Source: Maritimibacter sp.
GTDB lineage: Bacteria; Pseudomonadota; Alphaproteobacteria; Rhodobacterales; Rhodobacteraceae
Direction: 5' to 3'
DNA: 5,596 bases
Assembly: GCA_020441225.1 (NCBI GenBank)
Contig: JAGRMP010000137.1
Span: 1 to 5,596, forward strand
The notes beneath the pieces are model-generated. The model had not been told where the DNA came from. It worked only from the letters and a program-made list of their open reading frames with translations, and made no database searches. This document shows positions 1 to 5,386 of this stretch, piece by piece; the first letter of the stretch is position 1; each line of letters begins with the position of its first letter. Position numbers and translations under genes: made by a program.

Positions 1-438
1 GTCGCGCATCTGCCCTATCTCGCCGATACCGCCCGGCTCGAATATGCACTCCGCGAAGCCTACCACGCCGCCGATTCAATACCGGTCGCCCGCGAAAGAC
101 TGCAGGATCCGCGCCTGCTCGAAGCCCGCCTCACGCTCGCGCCGGCGACCCGGCTCGTCACCTCGCCCTACCCCGTCCATGCGATCTGGCGCGCCAAAAC
201 CGAGCCCGGCGCGCCGCCCGCGAACGGCCGTGGCGAAGCGGTGCTCGTGACCCGGCCGGACTGGGACCCGAAGCCGGTCGTCCTCCCTGCCGATGCCGCG
301 CGATTTGTCGCCGCCGTTCTGCAGGGACAAACCTTCGACCGGGCGCTCGCGGCGGCGGGCGAAAACCTCGACCTCGCGGCCCTGCTCACGCTGCTGATCG
401 AGACCAAATCCATCACCGATATCGAGGTGCCCGCATGA
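1..438 (+). CDS. DUF2063 (HvfC/BufC-type) protein, C-terminal part
   Basis: The reading frame is open from the first base of the window to the TGA at 436-438, giving the last 145 residues of a protein whose start lies to the left. The early stretch LPYLADTARLEYALREAYHA followed by AADSIPV resembles the conserved junction of DUF2063 proteins, where an N-terminal putative DNA-binding-like domain meets the C-terminal domain. Later residues include SPYPVHAIWRA and end in a Leu-rich helix. In known bufferin clusters this family (HvfC/BufC) partners a DUF692 iron enzyme (MbnB-like) that modifies cysteines of a small DUF2282 peptide; it is thought to present the peptide to the enzyme. The stop overlaps the next start by 4 bp (ATGA), so the two genes are translationally coupled. 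Family assignment is from recognised sequence pattern; the peptide and enzyme genes are not in view. Confidence 0.8.
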   Translation, partial: VAHLPYLADTARLEYALREAYHAADSIPVARERLQDPRLLEARLTLAPATRLVTSPYPVHAIWRAKTEPGAPPANGRGEAVLVTRPDWDPKPVVLPADAARFVAAVLQGQTFDRALAAAGENLDLAALLTLLIETKSITDIEVPA

Positions 439-977
439 TCCCCATTCTCCGCACCGGGCTCGGCCGGCTCGACGCGGCCGGCGACGCCGCCCTGCCGCTC
501 CTCGCCCGCTTCGCCTTTGCCGCCGTGCTCGCGCTCTACTACTGGGCTTCGGCGGCCACCAAGCTCGGCGACGGCCTGTTCGGGCTGTTCCAGCCCGCGC
601 TCGGCGCCTATGCCCAGATCTTCCCGCGCGCGATGGAGGCTGCCGGCTACGACCCGTCGCAGCTCGGCCCCTTCGCCTGGGCGGTGGTCACCGCCGGGAC
701 GATCGCCGAGTTCGTCCTGCCGGCGCTGATCCTCCTCGGGCTCGCGACCCGGCTCGCCGCGCTCGGCATGATCGGCTTCGTGGTGCTGCAATCGCTCACC
801 GACGTGATCGGCCACGGCGCCGACGCCACCACCATCGGCGCCTGGTTCGACCGACTGCCCGACAGCGCGATCCTCGACCAGCGCCTCTTGTGGGTCTTCG
901 TGCTCGTCACCCTGGTGCTGAAAGGCGCGGGACCGCTCTCGCTCGACCGGCTCCTTGCCCGTCGCGCGGGCCTGTGA
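435..977 (+). CDS. DoxX family integral membrane protein
   Basis: The product is 180 residues with four likely membrane helices at about 22-43, 80-101, 105-122 and 150-165, the usual DoxX layout and length. The segment LYYWASAATKL in helix 1 and the ending KGAGPLSLDRLL are typical of the family. The ATG at 435 overlaps the stop of the preceding DUF2063 gene as ATGA, so it belongs to the same transcription unit. DoxX genes commonly close bufferin-type DUF692/DUF2063 operons, which respond to copper or oxidative stress. The biochemical role of DoxX proteins is not settled; links to quinone or thiol redox chemistry in the membrane have been proposed. Family assignment is firm, function is not. 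Confidence 0.88.
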   Translation: MIPILRTGLGRLDAAGDAALPLLARFAFAAVLALYYWASAATKLGDGLFGLFQPALGAYAQIFPRAMEAAGYDPSQLGPFAWAVVTAGTIAEFVLPALILLGLATRLAALGMIGFVVLQSLTDVIGHGADATTIGAWFDRLPDSAILDQRLLWVFVLVTLVLKGAGPLSLDRLLARRAGL

Positions 978-1033
978 CGGGGGAGCGATGACGGGGAACA
1001 GTGACGGGGGCCTGTGACGGGGATCAGTGACGG
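975..1033 (+). repeat. 13-14 bp tandem repeat starting in the doxX stop codon
   Basis: The octamer TGACGGGG begins at 975, 989, 1002 and 1015, with a degenerate fifth copy (TGACGGAT) at 1028. Spacings are 14, 13, 13 and 13 bp. The first copy begins with the TGA stop of the DoxX gene. A longer 15-bp match, GGGCCTGTGACGGGG, occurs at 968-982 and 1008-1022, so the array may have grown by copying the 3' end of the gene. No intrinsic terminator with a T tract is visible after it. Confidence 0.8.
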
Positions 1034-1139
1034 ATCTCCGGCGACGGATCCGCGGCCGGCCCGCGCGACGGGGCACGCCAGTCTTCCGCACTCCAGTCCT
1101 CGGCGCTCCAGAACCGGGCCCCGTAAACCGGGCATTCCC

Positions 1140-1178
1140 GACCCGCGCATCGGACCCGCGCATCAGACCCGCGCGTTC
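1140..1178 (+). repeat. Three tandem 13-bp units
   Basis: Units at 1140-1152 and 1153-1165 read GACCCGCGCATC plus one variable base; a diverged third copy (GACCCGCGCGTTC) fills 1166-1178. The array lies in the spacer between two converging genes (DoxX on + and the small membrane protein on -). The period matches the array at 975-1033 but the sequence is different. Confidence 0.7.
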
Positions 1179-1191
1179 CGACACGGGCGCT

Positions 1192-1557
1192 TCAGAAATG
1201 CGCCTTGGGCTCGTCCGGCCGGCCTGCCGCCACCGCCAGCACGCCGCCGAGCCCCGCCATCACGATCGGGAACATCGTCGCGACGTTGAAGGAAAAGGCG
1301 AGCCACATCAGCCCCGCCGAGGCGACCAGCAGGATCCCGCCCCACAGCGCCCGCATCTTCGCCATCGCGCCCCCCGCGATCGCCAGCACCGGGCCGACCA
1401 CCGAGACCAGGCGCACGAAGCCGGGGCTGTCGAAGTTCCAGAACTCGCCCACCTCGGGGTTTTCGGCCACGAGCGAGGTCCAGCCATAGCCGAACAGCCC
1501 GACGAAGATCCCGATCACCCCGGCGATGATCCCGAGTACGGCGGCGGCATTGCGCAT
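1192..1557 (-). CDS. Small four-helix membrane protein, function unknown
   Basis: The product is 121 residues, with hydrophobic segments at about 7-25, 47-66, 70-90 and 94-112. Only a short loop (AENPEVGEFWNFDSP) and a hydrophilic tail (GRPDEPKAHF) lie outside the membrane. The repeated Gly-rich helices (GIIAGVIGIFVGLFGYG) recall DUF4064-type small membrane proteins, but I cannot confirm that family. The ATG at 1557-1555 is preceded on the minus strand by GGAGGG five bases upstream, a strong ribosome binding site that fixes the start. Hydrophobic, GC-rich codon use throughout supports real coding. The ArsC/Spx-like gene lies 72 bp upstream on the same strand, so the two could be one transcript, although repeats and a hairpin sit between them. 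Confidence 0.75.
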   Translation of the reverse strand: MRNAAAVLGIIAGVIGIFVGLFGYGWTSLVAENPEVGEFWNFDSPGFVRLVSVVGPVLAIAGGAMAKMRALWGGILLVASAGLMWLAFSFNVATMFPIVMAGLGGVLAVAAGRPDEPKAHF

Positions 1558-1568
1558 GTCTTCCCTCC

Positions 1569-1618
1569 AAACCTGCCCCGGTCAGGCCAAACCTGCGCCG
1601 AAACCTACCCCGGTCAGG
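1569..1618 (+). repeat. Short direct repeats between two minus-strand genes
   Basis: An 18-bp unit, AAACCTGCCCCGGTCAGG, at 1569-1586 recurs at 1601-1618 with one mismatch (T-A-C for T-G-C). A truncated copy (AAACCTGCGCCG) fills 1589-1600. The array occupies most of the 72-bp gap between the membrane protein gene and the ArsC/Spx-like gene. Confidence 0.75.
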
Positions 1619-1623
1619 TAGGT
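1603..1623 (-). terminator. Hairpin just after the ArsC/Spx-like gene, possible weak terminator
   Basis: ACCTACC (1603-1609) pairs perfectly with GGTAGGT (1617-1623) around a 7-base loop. It starts 6 bases beyond the stop of the minus-strand ArsC/Spx-like gene. There is no T tract after it on the minus strand, so it may act as a processing or attenuation hairpin, or merely be a by-product of the repeats. Confidence 0.3.
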
Positions 1624-1629
1624 CCTCGA

Positions 1630-1962
1630 TCAGCGCATCTCAAGCCACCGGGTCCGGGTTTGCGCACCCCAACCGAGGGTCAGGACACCGCCCGCCTCGA
1701 TCACCGGCCGCTTCATCAGCGTCGGGTGCGCGAAAATCAGCCGAACCGGATCGCCCTCCCGCTCGCCTGGGTCGAGTCCGCGCCAGGTCGCCGAGCGGCG
1801 GTTCACCAGCGCCTCCCCGAAGGCGTCGAAAAACCGTTGGTAATCCGCCTCTTCCAGCGGCGTGGCGCGGATGTCGACGAGCTCGGGCGCATGGCCCGCA
1901 GCCGCGAGCTCGCCCATCGCGCGTTTCACCGTGTCACAGGTGCGAATGCCGTAAACCTTCAT
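1630..1962 (-). CDS. ArsC/Spx/YffB-like thioredoxin-fold protein
   Basis: The product is 110 residues, typical of the ArsC/Spx superfamily (about 110-130). It starts MKVYGIRTCDTVKRAM, the standard first strand, redox-active Cys (Cys9) and helix. It retains HPTLMKRPVI at about 79-88, the family's conserved cis-Pro and KRP motif. The second Cys of a Spx CXXC is replaced by Val12, as in single-Cys YffB/ArsC-like proteins, so a disulfide switch within the motif is not possible. YffB-type proteins are of uncertain function; glutathione-dependent thiol reduction has been proposed, and true arsenate reduction cannot be claimed without ars neighbours. The ATG at 1962-1960 gives the normal N-terminus; its ribosome binding site is weak. 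The gene is divergent from the cold-shock gene. Confidence 0.88.
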   Translation of the reverse strand: MKVYGIRTCDTVKRAMGELAAAGHAPELVDIRATPLEEADYQRFFDAFGEALVNRRSATWRGLDPGEREGDPVRLIFAHPTLMKRPVIEAGGVLTLGWGAQTRTRWLEMR

Positions 1963-2002
1963 ATTCCAGCCCGATTTCACGAATCTTTCACTTGCGTTTC
2001 GG

Positions 2003-2014
2003 GGCGCATGCGCC
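2003..2014. promoter_or_regulatory. Perfect 12-bp palindrome in the divergent arsC-like/csp spacer
   Basis: GGCGCATGCGCC reads the same on both strands and lies 41 bp upstream of the ArsC/Spx-like start and about 126 bp upstream of csp. A near copy of the extended motif GGGGCGCATGCGCC (2001-2014) recurs at 2871-2884 with one mismatch, close to the YbjN-gene promoter. It could be an operator; no regulator is identified. Confidence 0.35.
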
Positions 2015-2076
2015 AATCTAGATGCCGTGACGACAGAACTTCGGACGACCGCTCCCTCTATGGGGCAGCTTAAGAC

Positions 2077-2107
2077 TTGAAGACTGGCTGCACCACCCCG
2101 GCACAAT
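2077..2107 (+). promoter_or_regulatory. Weak sigma-70-like promoter candidate for csp
   Basis: TTGAAG (2077-2082) and CACAAT (2102-2107) are separated by 19 bases, longer than the optimal 17, and would give a leader of roughly 25-30 bases before the csp ATG. The match is modest and rests on consensus similarity only. Confidence 0.25.
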
Positions 2108-2140
2108 ACCGTGGCCGGGTCACAACCAAGGAGAGAACGG

Positions 2141-2347
2141 ATGGCCACTGGCACCGTGAAATGGTTCAACGCCACCAAAGGCTTCGGCTTCATCGCCCCC
2201 GATGACGGCGGCAAGGACGTCTTCGTCCACATCTCGGCCGTCGAGCGCGCCGGGCTGCGGGGCCTCGAAGAGAACCAGAAGATCGAATACGAGATGATTT
2301 CGGGCCGCGATGGCCGCGAATCCGCGGGCGACCTGAAAGCGCTCTGA
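2141..2347 (+). CDS. Cold-shock domain protein (CspA family)
   Basis: The product is 68 residues and is a single OB-fold cold-shock domain of normal length. It begins MATGTVKWFNATKGFGFIAP, holding the RNP1-type motif KGFGFI (13-18), and continues with VFVHIS (27-32), the RNP2-type motif. Aromatic residues Trp8, Phe9, Phe15, Phe17 and Phe28 are positioned to stack on single-stranded RNA or DNA. Such proteins act as RNA chaperones in the cytoplasm. The ATG at 2141 is chosen because AAGGAG lies at 2128-2133, seven bases upstream; an in-frame upstream start at 2111 lacks such a site and would add residues outside the fold. The gene stands alone, ending at a strong terminator. Whether it is cold-inducible cannot be told from this sequence. 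Confidence 0.96.
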   Translation: MATGTVKWFNATKGFGFIAPDDGGKDVFVHISAVERAGLRGLEENQKIEYEMISGRDGRESAGDLKAL

Positions 2348-2380
2348 GCGCGCAGGACCTCACGGACCTCAGAGATTTTC

Positions 2381-2412
2381 GACCCCGCGGGCACCTGTCC
2401 GCGGGGTCTTTT
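2381..2412 (+). terminator. Intrinsic terminator of csp
   Basis: GACCCCGCGG (2381-2390) pairs perfectly over 10 bp with CCGCGGGGTC (2399-2408) around an 8-base loop, followed by TTTT. It lies 33 bases after the csp stop. The minus strand lacks a T run, so it works for + transcription only. Confidence 0.9.
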
Positions 2413-2817
2413 CGTCTCCGGGCGCGGTGCCCCCCGGGAGTAAGCCTTTTGAGTGCACTGTGGGGGTGAGCCTTGGGGGGGAGCCTTGGGACAGCGTGCC
2501 CTCCCGGGCCTTTGCCGTCCGCGCCCGATCCCGGCCCACGCCCTGTCCCCGCCCGATCCCTGCCCTTGCCGGGTCCGTGCCCAATCCCGTCCCCGGCCCC
2601 CGTTCCCTGTCCCTGCCCGGTCCCTCTTCTTGCCCGGCCCTCCGCCCCGACCCGCCCCCGCACCCGCACGGCGCCGGTGCCGCCAAGGGCGCATGACCGC
2701 CCAGGCCATCGCGCGACCGATGTCTCGCCCGACCGCGATGCCGTCCGGCGTGCCGCCCCGCCCGCACCGCATCGCGCGGCCCGACCGCAGCCCCCGCGTC
2801 CCCCCGGTCTCGACCCC
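2413..2817. other. Non-coding, C-rich low-complexity spacer
   Basis: About 400 bases with no believable gene. Open frames exist on both strands but give Arg/Pro/Gly/Ala-rich products without a ribosome binding site or recognisable fold. Contents: a duplicated GAGCCTTGGG at 2468-2477 and 2481-2490 (13-bp period), a run of seven G at 2475-2481, then from about 2520 to 2670 a + strand dominated by CCC runs with short spacers such as CCCTGTCCC and CCCGATCCC. The rest to 2817 is GC-rich without distinct structure that I can see. Confidence 0.7.
2586..2624 (-). other. Potential G-quadruplex tract on the minus strand
   Basis: Within 39 bases the + strand has seven runs of three to five C (2586-2588, 2591-2594, 2597-2601, 2605-2607, 2611-2613, 2616-2618, 2622-2624) separated by two to three bases. 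The minus strand therefore meets the usual G3+N1-7 pattern nearly twice over, and more G runs lie on both sides. Formation in the cell is not shown by sequence alone. Confidence 0.55.
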
Positions 2818-2835
2818 ACCCGGCCACCGCCGGGT
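2818..2835. promoter_or_regulatory. Perfect inverted repeat abutting the -35 element
   Basis: ACCCGGC (2818-2824) and GCCGGGT (2829-2835) form a perfect 7-bp stem with a 4-base loop, ending one base before the TTGACC -35 candidate. It could be an operator, or a hairpin that stops upstream transcription since TT follows it. Confidence 0.35.
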
Positions 2836-2864
2836 TTGACCCGCGCGCCAAAGCCGCCTAGCGT
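2836..2864 (+). promoter_or_regulatory. Sigma-70-type promoter candidate for the YbjN-domain gene
   Basis: TTGACC (2836-2841) and TAGCGT (2859-2864) are separated by exactly 17 bases. The -35 matches consensus in five of six positions; the -10 keeps the key first T, second A and last T. A transcript would start near 2871, about 60 bases before the gene. Confidence 0.5.
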
Positions 2865-2879
2865 ATGCGCGGGGCGCAT
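2865..2879 (+). promoter_or_regulatory. Inverted repeat at the predicted transcription start
   Basis: ATGCGC (2865-2870) and GCGCAT (2874-2879) flank GGG, directly after the -10 candidate. The site overlaps GGGGCGCATTCGCC (2871-2884), a 13/14 match to the palindromic site at 2001-2014. It may be an operator or a small leader hairpin. Confidence 0.3.
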
Positions 2880-2930
2880 TCGCCCGGACCCGCGCCGGGC
2901 CCCGGGCAGACGTGAAGGAGACCACCGCCG

Positions 2931-3572
2931 ATGACCCTTTTGCCAACCCGCACCGCCACCCGCCTTGCCGCGCCGGTCCTGCTCGCAAGCCTCCTCTCGG
3001 CCCCCCTCCCGGTCACGGCCCAGACCCTTGTCGATGCCACCGACCTCGACAGCATCCTCGCCATCGCCAAGGATTACGGCACCGCCGAGCTCGAAAAGGA
3101 CTCGACCGGCGACCCGATGGTCTCGGGCACCATCGGCCCGACCCAATACGCGGTGTTCTTCTACGGCTGCACCGACGGCGCCGACTGCACCACGATCCAG
3201 TTCATGTCGAGCTACGTGAATACCGGCAGCGTCGACAGCGAACTGATCAACACCTGGAACGCCGAAAAACGCTTCGGCAAGGCCTTCCTCGACGACGAGG
3301 GCGACCCGGTGATCGAGATGAACGTCAACCTCTGGTCGGGCGTGAGCGAGAACAACCTCAACGACACCTTCGACTGGTGGCGCGTGGTTGTGGAGAGCTT
3401 CGAAGAATACATCGGCTTCGAACACGCAGACGAAGACGAGACCGCAACCACCACCCCCGTGACCCGCGAGGCCGAAGCGCCGACGACCGCGCCCGCCACG
3501 GGCAACCCGACGGCGCAAGGGATCGGCCTGGGGACGCTCGGCGGCGGCGCGAAGGTTAAGGTTAATCGGTGA
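2931..3572 (+). CDS. Secreted YbjN-domain protein
   Basis: The product is 213 residues. Residues 1-30 form a Sec signal peptide (basic start, hydrophobic LAAPVLLASLLSAPLPV, likely cleavage after VTA before Gln31). Residues about 33-162 match the YbjN domain pattern: DPMVSGTIGPTQYAVFFYGC, a Cys pair (Cys80, Cys86), then INTWNAEKRFGKAFL with the conserved N-x-W-N and R-F residues. A Thr/Pro/Ala-rich tail (about 165-200) and a basic C-terminal end follow and look disordered. YbjN proteins are fold-related to type III secretion chaperones and are presumed to assist other proteins; the target of this exported version is unknown. AAGGAG at 2915-2920, ten bases before the ATG, supports the start. 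Its stop is only 23 bases from the stop of the convergent synthetase gene. Confidence 0.88.
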   Translation: MTLLPTRTATRLAAPVLLASLLSAPLPVTAQTLVDATDLDSILAIAKDYGTAELEKDSTGDPMVSGTIGPTQYAVFFYGCTDGADCTTIQFMSSYVNTGSVDSELINTWNAEKRFGKAFLDDEGDPVIEMNVNLWSGVSENNLNDTFDWWRVVVESFEEYIGFEHADEDETATTTPVTREAEAPTTAPATGNPTAQGIGLGTLGGGAKVKVNR

Positions 3573-3575
3573 GGG

Positions 3576-3596
3576 GGCCGCGCTTCTGCCGCGGTC
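3576..3596. terminator. Hairpin shared by two convergent gene ends
   Basis: GGCCGCG (3576-3582) pairs with CGCGGTC (3590-3596) with one G-T pair and a 7-base loop. It fills the gap between the stops of the YbjN gene and the synthetase gene. No T tract follows on either strand, so termination strength is doubtful. Confidence 0.35.
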
Positions 3597-4270
3597 TATC
3601 TGGAGTGTTCGTCTTCCATTGTTCGCCTAATCGAATCCACCAACCGGCTCCCGGCCCCAACGATCTTCGAGAGAACTAAGAGTTGTTCTCGGCAAGCAAC
3701 GCTCTCAACTTTCTTGGGGTAGTTCAACCGATGGTCAACTTCACCCCAAATTTCCTCGAACAAAGTTCTCACCTGAACCTCACAACACAACGGCGACTCT
3801 CTGTGGGGGCGAATCAAGTAATGAACACTCGTGTAGAAAGTATCACGCGTTTCAACGTCGAGGTCGAAACGCTCAAAAAATTGTCGCGCTTCAGGGTCCC
3901 ACGTAAACGCTTTAGGACGCTCATCCAAATACCAATCCCCCAAATCGACCTTACCCCTAACAATCCTATCGACATCTGCGAAATCTTGCTGAAACAATAG
4001 CAACACCCGCACACCCACCAAGTCTGTAACCTCAGAAAAAAGGTTGTCTGGTGTAATGTCTCGACCTTTGGCAGATTTGCGCGCTATTTTCTCCCGAAGA
4101 TGAGCCTCGTTCTTGATTCGGCTCCGAGACGAATGGACTTTACCTTTCGTTTCGAATGATAATTCCGGGTGGTCTACAAGGTATCCCTCCACATTTTTCA
4201 TATGACTCGTCAACTCATGCTTCATGTCCACAAAGCGTTCACGAATATCCTCCCACTGAACGTCACTCAT
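3596..4270 (-). CDS. Single-domain RelA/SpoT-type nucleotide (pyro)phosphotransferase
   Basis: The product is 224 residues, the size of small alarmone synthetases. Motifs in order: SRIKNEAHLREKIARK (50-65), which carries the basic ATP-binding residues; DLVGVRVLLLF (83-93) with catalytic metal ligand Asp83; FYTSVHYLI (145-153), whose Tyr146 would stack on the acceptor base; and CEVQVRTLFEEIWGEVDH (163-180) with catalytic Glu164 and the conserved W-x3-DH. All key synthetase residues are present. No HD hydrolase, TGS or ACT domain exists, so it could make but not degrade its product. The family transfers pyrophosphate from ATP to GTP/GDP (ppGpp), to adenine nucleotides (ppApp) or, in toxic toxSAS members, to the tRNA CCA end; the sequence alone does not say which. 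The ATG lies inside the end of the ATPase gene (8-bp overlap, ATGAGTGA), so translation is coupled. GC is lower than in flanking genes. Confidence 0.9.
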   Translation of the reverse strand: MSDVQWEDIRERFVDMKHELTSHMKNVEGYLVDHPELSFETKGKVHSSRSRIKNEAHLREKIARKSAKGRDITPDNLFSEVTDLVGVRVLLLFQQDFADVDRIVRGKVDLGDWYLDERPKAFTWDPEARQFFERFDLDVETRDTFYTSVHYLIRPHRESPLCCEVQVRTLFEEIWGEVDHRLNYPKKVESVACREQLLVLSKIVGAGSRLVDSIRRTMEDEHSR

Positions 4271-5384
4271 CTAACGCTTCCAGCCTCTTCAAAAGGTCTT
4301 TCGCGAAAACTCGATAATTCCTACCGACTTCTTCATACCGCTTTCTATTTCCGCTGATATTCGACTTATCTTCCTGAGAAAGAGATGGACAGGATGGAAG
4401 ATCCCACATGGGTGTGTGATAAGTTTGAGCTTGGCTTGGATAGGTGTTGTTTGTGTAGATAACCGCGCTTTCACCAATGGACTCCCGCAACACCGAGTCT
4501 TCCAGATTAGCCATGTCGTCACGGTCAATTGCAGAGAAAATCTCATCCGGCATGCTCACAGCATATTTGTAGTGCGCGCTGGCCAGGCCCAGGTTGTTTG
4601 TGGACTTTTGACCAGTGAGTTTTTTCGCATTGAACAGCGTATACCCGACAAATCTGACGAATCGATCCGGGAACGCCGATCTTTTTTCCTTTGAAAGAAA
4701 ATGAAAAATACTCTCAAACTGACCCTTCCAGACCCGCAGTGCCGCGCCAATATTTCTGATCCCGTAAATTGAGAACAAATCAGGCCCACCGGGAACGATA
4801 AAGGCGTCAGCTAGAGACAGAATGTTTCTGTTGAGAGCCCCAAGTGATGGGGATGTGTCCAGTAGAACAATATCAAATCCCTCCCTTTTGGCATATTCAA
4901 GAGCCAGAGTTCTAATTCGCGTCGCCGTCTTGATCGAAAGCGGATCCCCTTGATAAACACCACTCCATCGCTCGCCGACTTTGGCCTCAAACAAATGGAG
5001 TGTCAGTCGACCAGGAATTAAGGAAAGGTTCCTCGCAATCGAAAGAGGTGGCGGAATGTTTTCCGGCTCTGCAGTCCCGTCCTCTGTAGGTTTGAGAACA
5101 AAATGGATAGAGCGGGGATCCTTGGTAAGCTTGGAAAACTCTGCTTCACCAAGTGCGTTTCGCGCATACTCATAACTCTCAATAAACGCGTCCTCAGCCT
5201 CCCATATCTCGGCGATTTTGTTTTCATCAATACTGAAAATTGTCAAATTGCACTGTGGGTCTAAATCAATAGCAAGGACCTTCGTACCCGTTTGTGCCAA
5301 CGCGTGCGCCAGGTGAAATGACAGTGTTGTTTTTCCTACACCGCCTTTGTTGTTAAACACTGACAGCAAGATCGGCTTTTTCAT
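4263..5384 (-). CDS. ParA/MinD-type (deviant Walker A) ATPase
   Basis: The product is 373 residues from the chosen ATG. The deviant Walker A is NKGGVGKTT (12-20) with signature Lys13 and Lys18. The A' motif is IDLDPQCNL (39-47), and Walker B is FDIVLLDTSPSLG (170-182). These define the ParA/Soj/MinD group, which dimerise on ATP and often bind DNA or membrane. The long region between A' and B (about 49-165) and a C-terminal third of about 150 residues (IHFLSKEKRSAFPDRF onward) exceed minimal ParA proteins. No N-terminal DNA-binding domain and no ParB gene or parS sites are seen, so plasmid-style partition is unlikely. The ATG at 5384-5382 is preferred over an in-frame GTG at 5390-5388: GAGGGGG (5396-5390) is well spaced for the ATG but touches the GTG. 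It lies two bases after the thyX stop and overlaps the synthetase start by 8 bp. Role as regulator or sensor for the synthetase is inferred. Confidence 0.88.
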   Translation of the reverse strand: MKKPILLSVFNNKGGVGKTTLSFHLAHALAQTGTKVLAIDLDPQCNLTIFSIDENKIAEIWEAEDAFIESYEYARNALGEAEFSKLTKDPRSIHFVLKPTEDGTAEPENIPPPLSIARNLSLIPGRLTLHLFEAKVGERWSGVYQGDPLSIKTATRIRTLALEYAKREGFDIVLLDTSPSLGALNRNILSLADAFIVPGGPDLFSIYGIRNIGAALRVWKGQFESIFHFLSKEKRSAFPDRFVRFVGYTLFNAKKLTGQKSTNNLGLASAHYKYAVSMPDEIFSAIDRDDMANLEDSVLRESIGESAVIYTNNTYPSQAQTYHTPMWDLPSCPSLSQEDKSNISGNRKRYEEVGRNYRVFAKDLLKRLEALDE

Positions 5385-5386
5385 AT

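Larger units (their letters stand above)
3573..5386 (-). other. Lower-GC two-gene cassette between ybjN-type gene and thyX
   Basis: By eye, base composition falls sharply at about 3596 and returns to GC-rich at about 5390. The segment holds only the ParA-type ATPase and RelA/SpoT-type synthetase genes, with no integrase, transposase or tRNA. It exactly fills the gap between the stop codons of two host-like convergent genes. An 8-bp TGAGGGGG lies in inverted orientation at both edges (3570-3577 on +, 5397-5390 on -), but this may be chance in G-rich ends. Horizontal acquisition is inferred from composition and boundaries. Confidence 0.65.

Noticed and set aside
975..1178. Possible CRISPR-like array
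   Set aside because: Units are 13 bp with no unique spacers and no cas genes nearby; they are simple tandem repeats.
168..1184. Minus-strand open frame of 338 codons
   Set aside because: It is antisense to the DUF2063 and DoxX genes, gives an Arg/Gly/Glu-rich product without a recognisable fold, and is explained by GC-rich codon bias.
1027..2073. Plus-strand open frame of 348 codons
   Set aside because: It runs antisense through two well supported minus-strand genes and several repeats; the product is Arg/Pro/His-rich with no domain.
2453..2934. Two overlapping plus-strand Pro-rich frames in the spacer
   Set aside because: No ribosome binding site, no fold, and the composition simply reflects CCC runs read in different frames.
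1630..2988. Minus-strand open frame extending the ArsC-like protein to 452 residues
   Set aside because: Only the last 110 residues match the family. The extension runs antisense through csp and its terminator and is low complexity, so the start at 1962 is used.
2190..3518. Minus-strand open frame of 442 codons
   Set aside because: It is the shadow of the csp and YbjN genes and the GC-rich spacer; the product is Gly/Arg-rich without motifs.
3683..4000. Plus-strand open frame of 105 codons within the cassette
   Set aside because: It is fully antisense to the synthetase gene, whose catalytic motifs are intact; no supporting motif exists on the + strand.
4263..5384. Plasmid or chromosome partition (parAB) locus
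   Set aside because: There is no ParB gene or repeated parS-like site, the ATPase partner is a nucleotide synthetase, and flanking genes look chromosomal.
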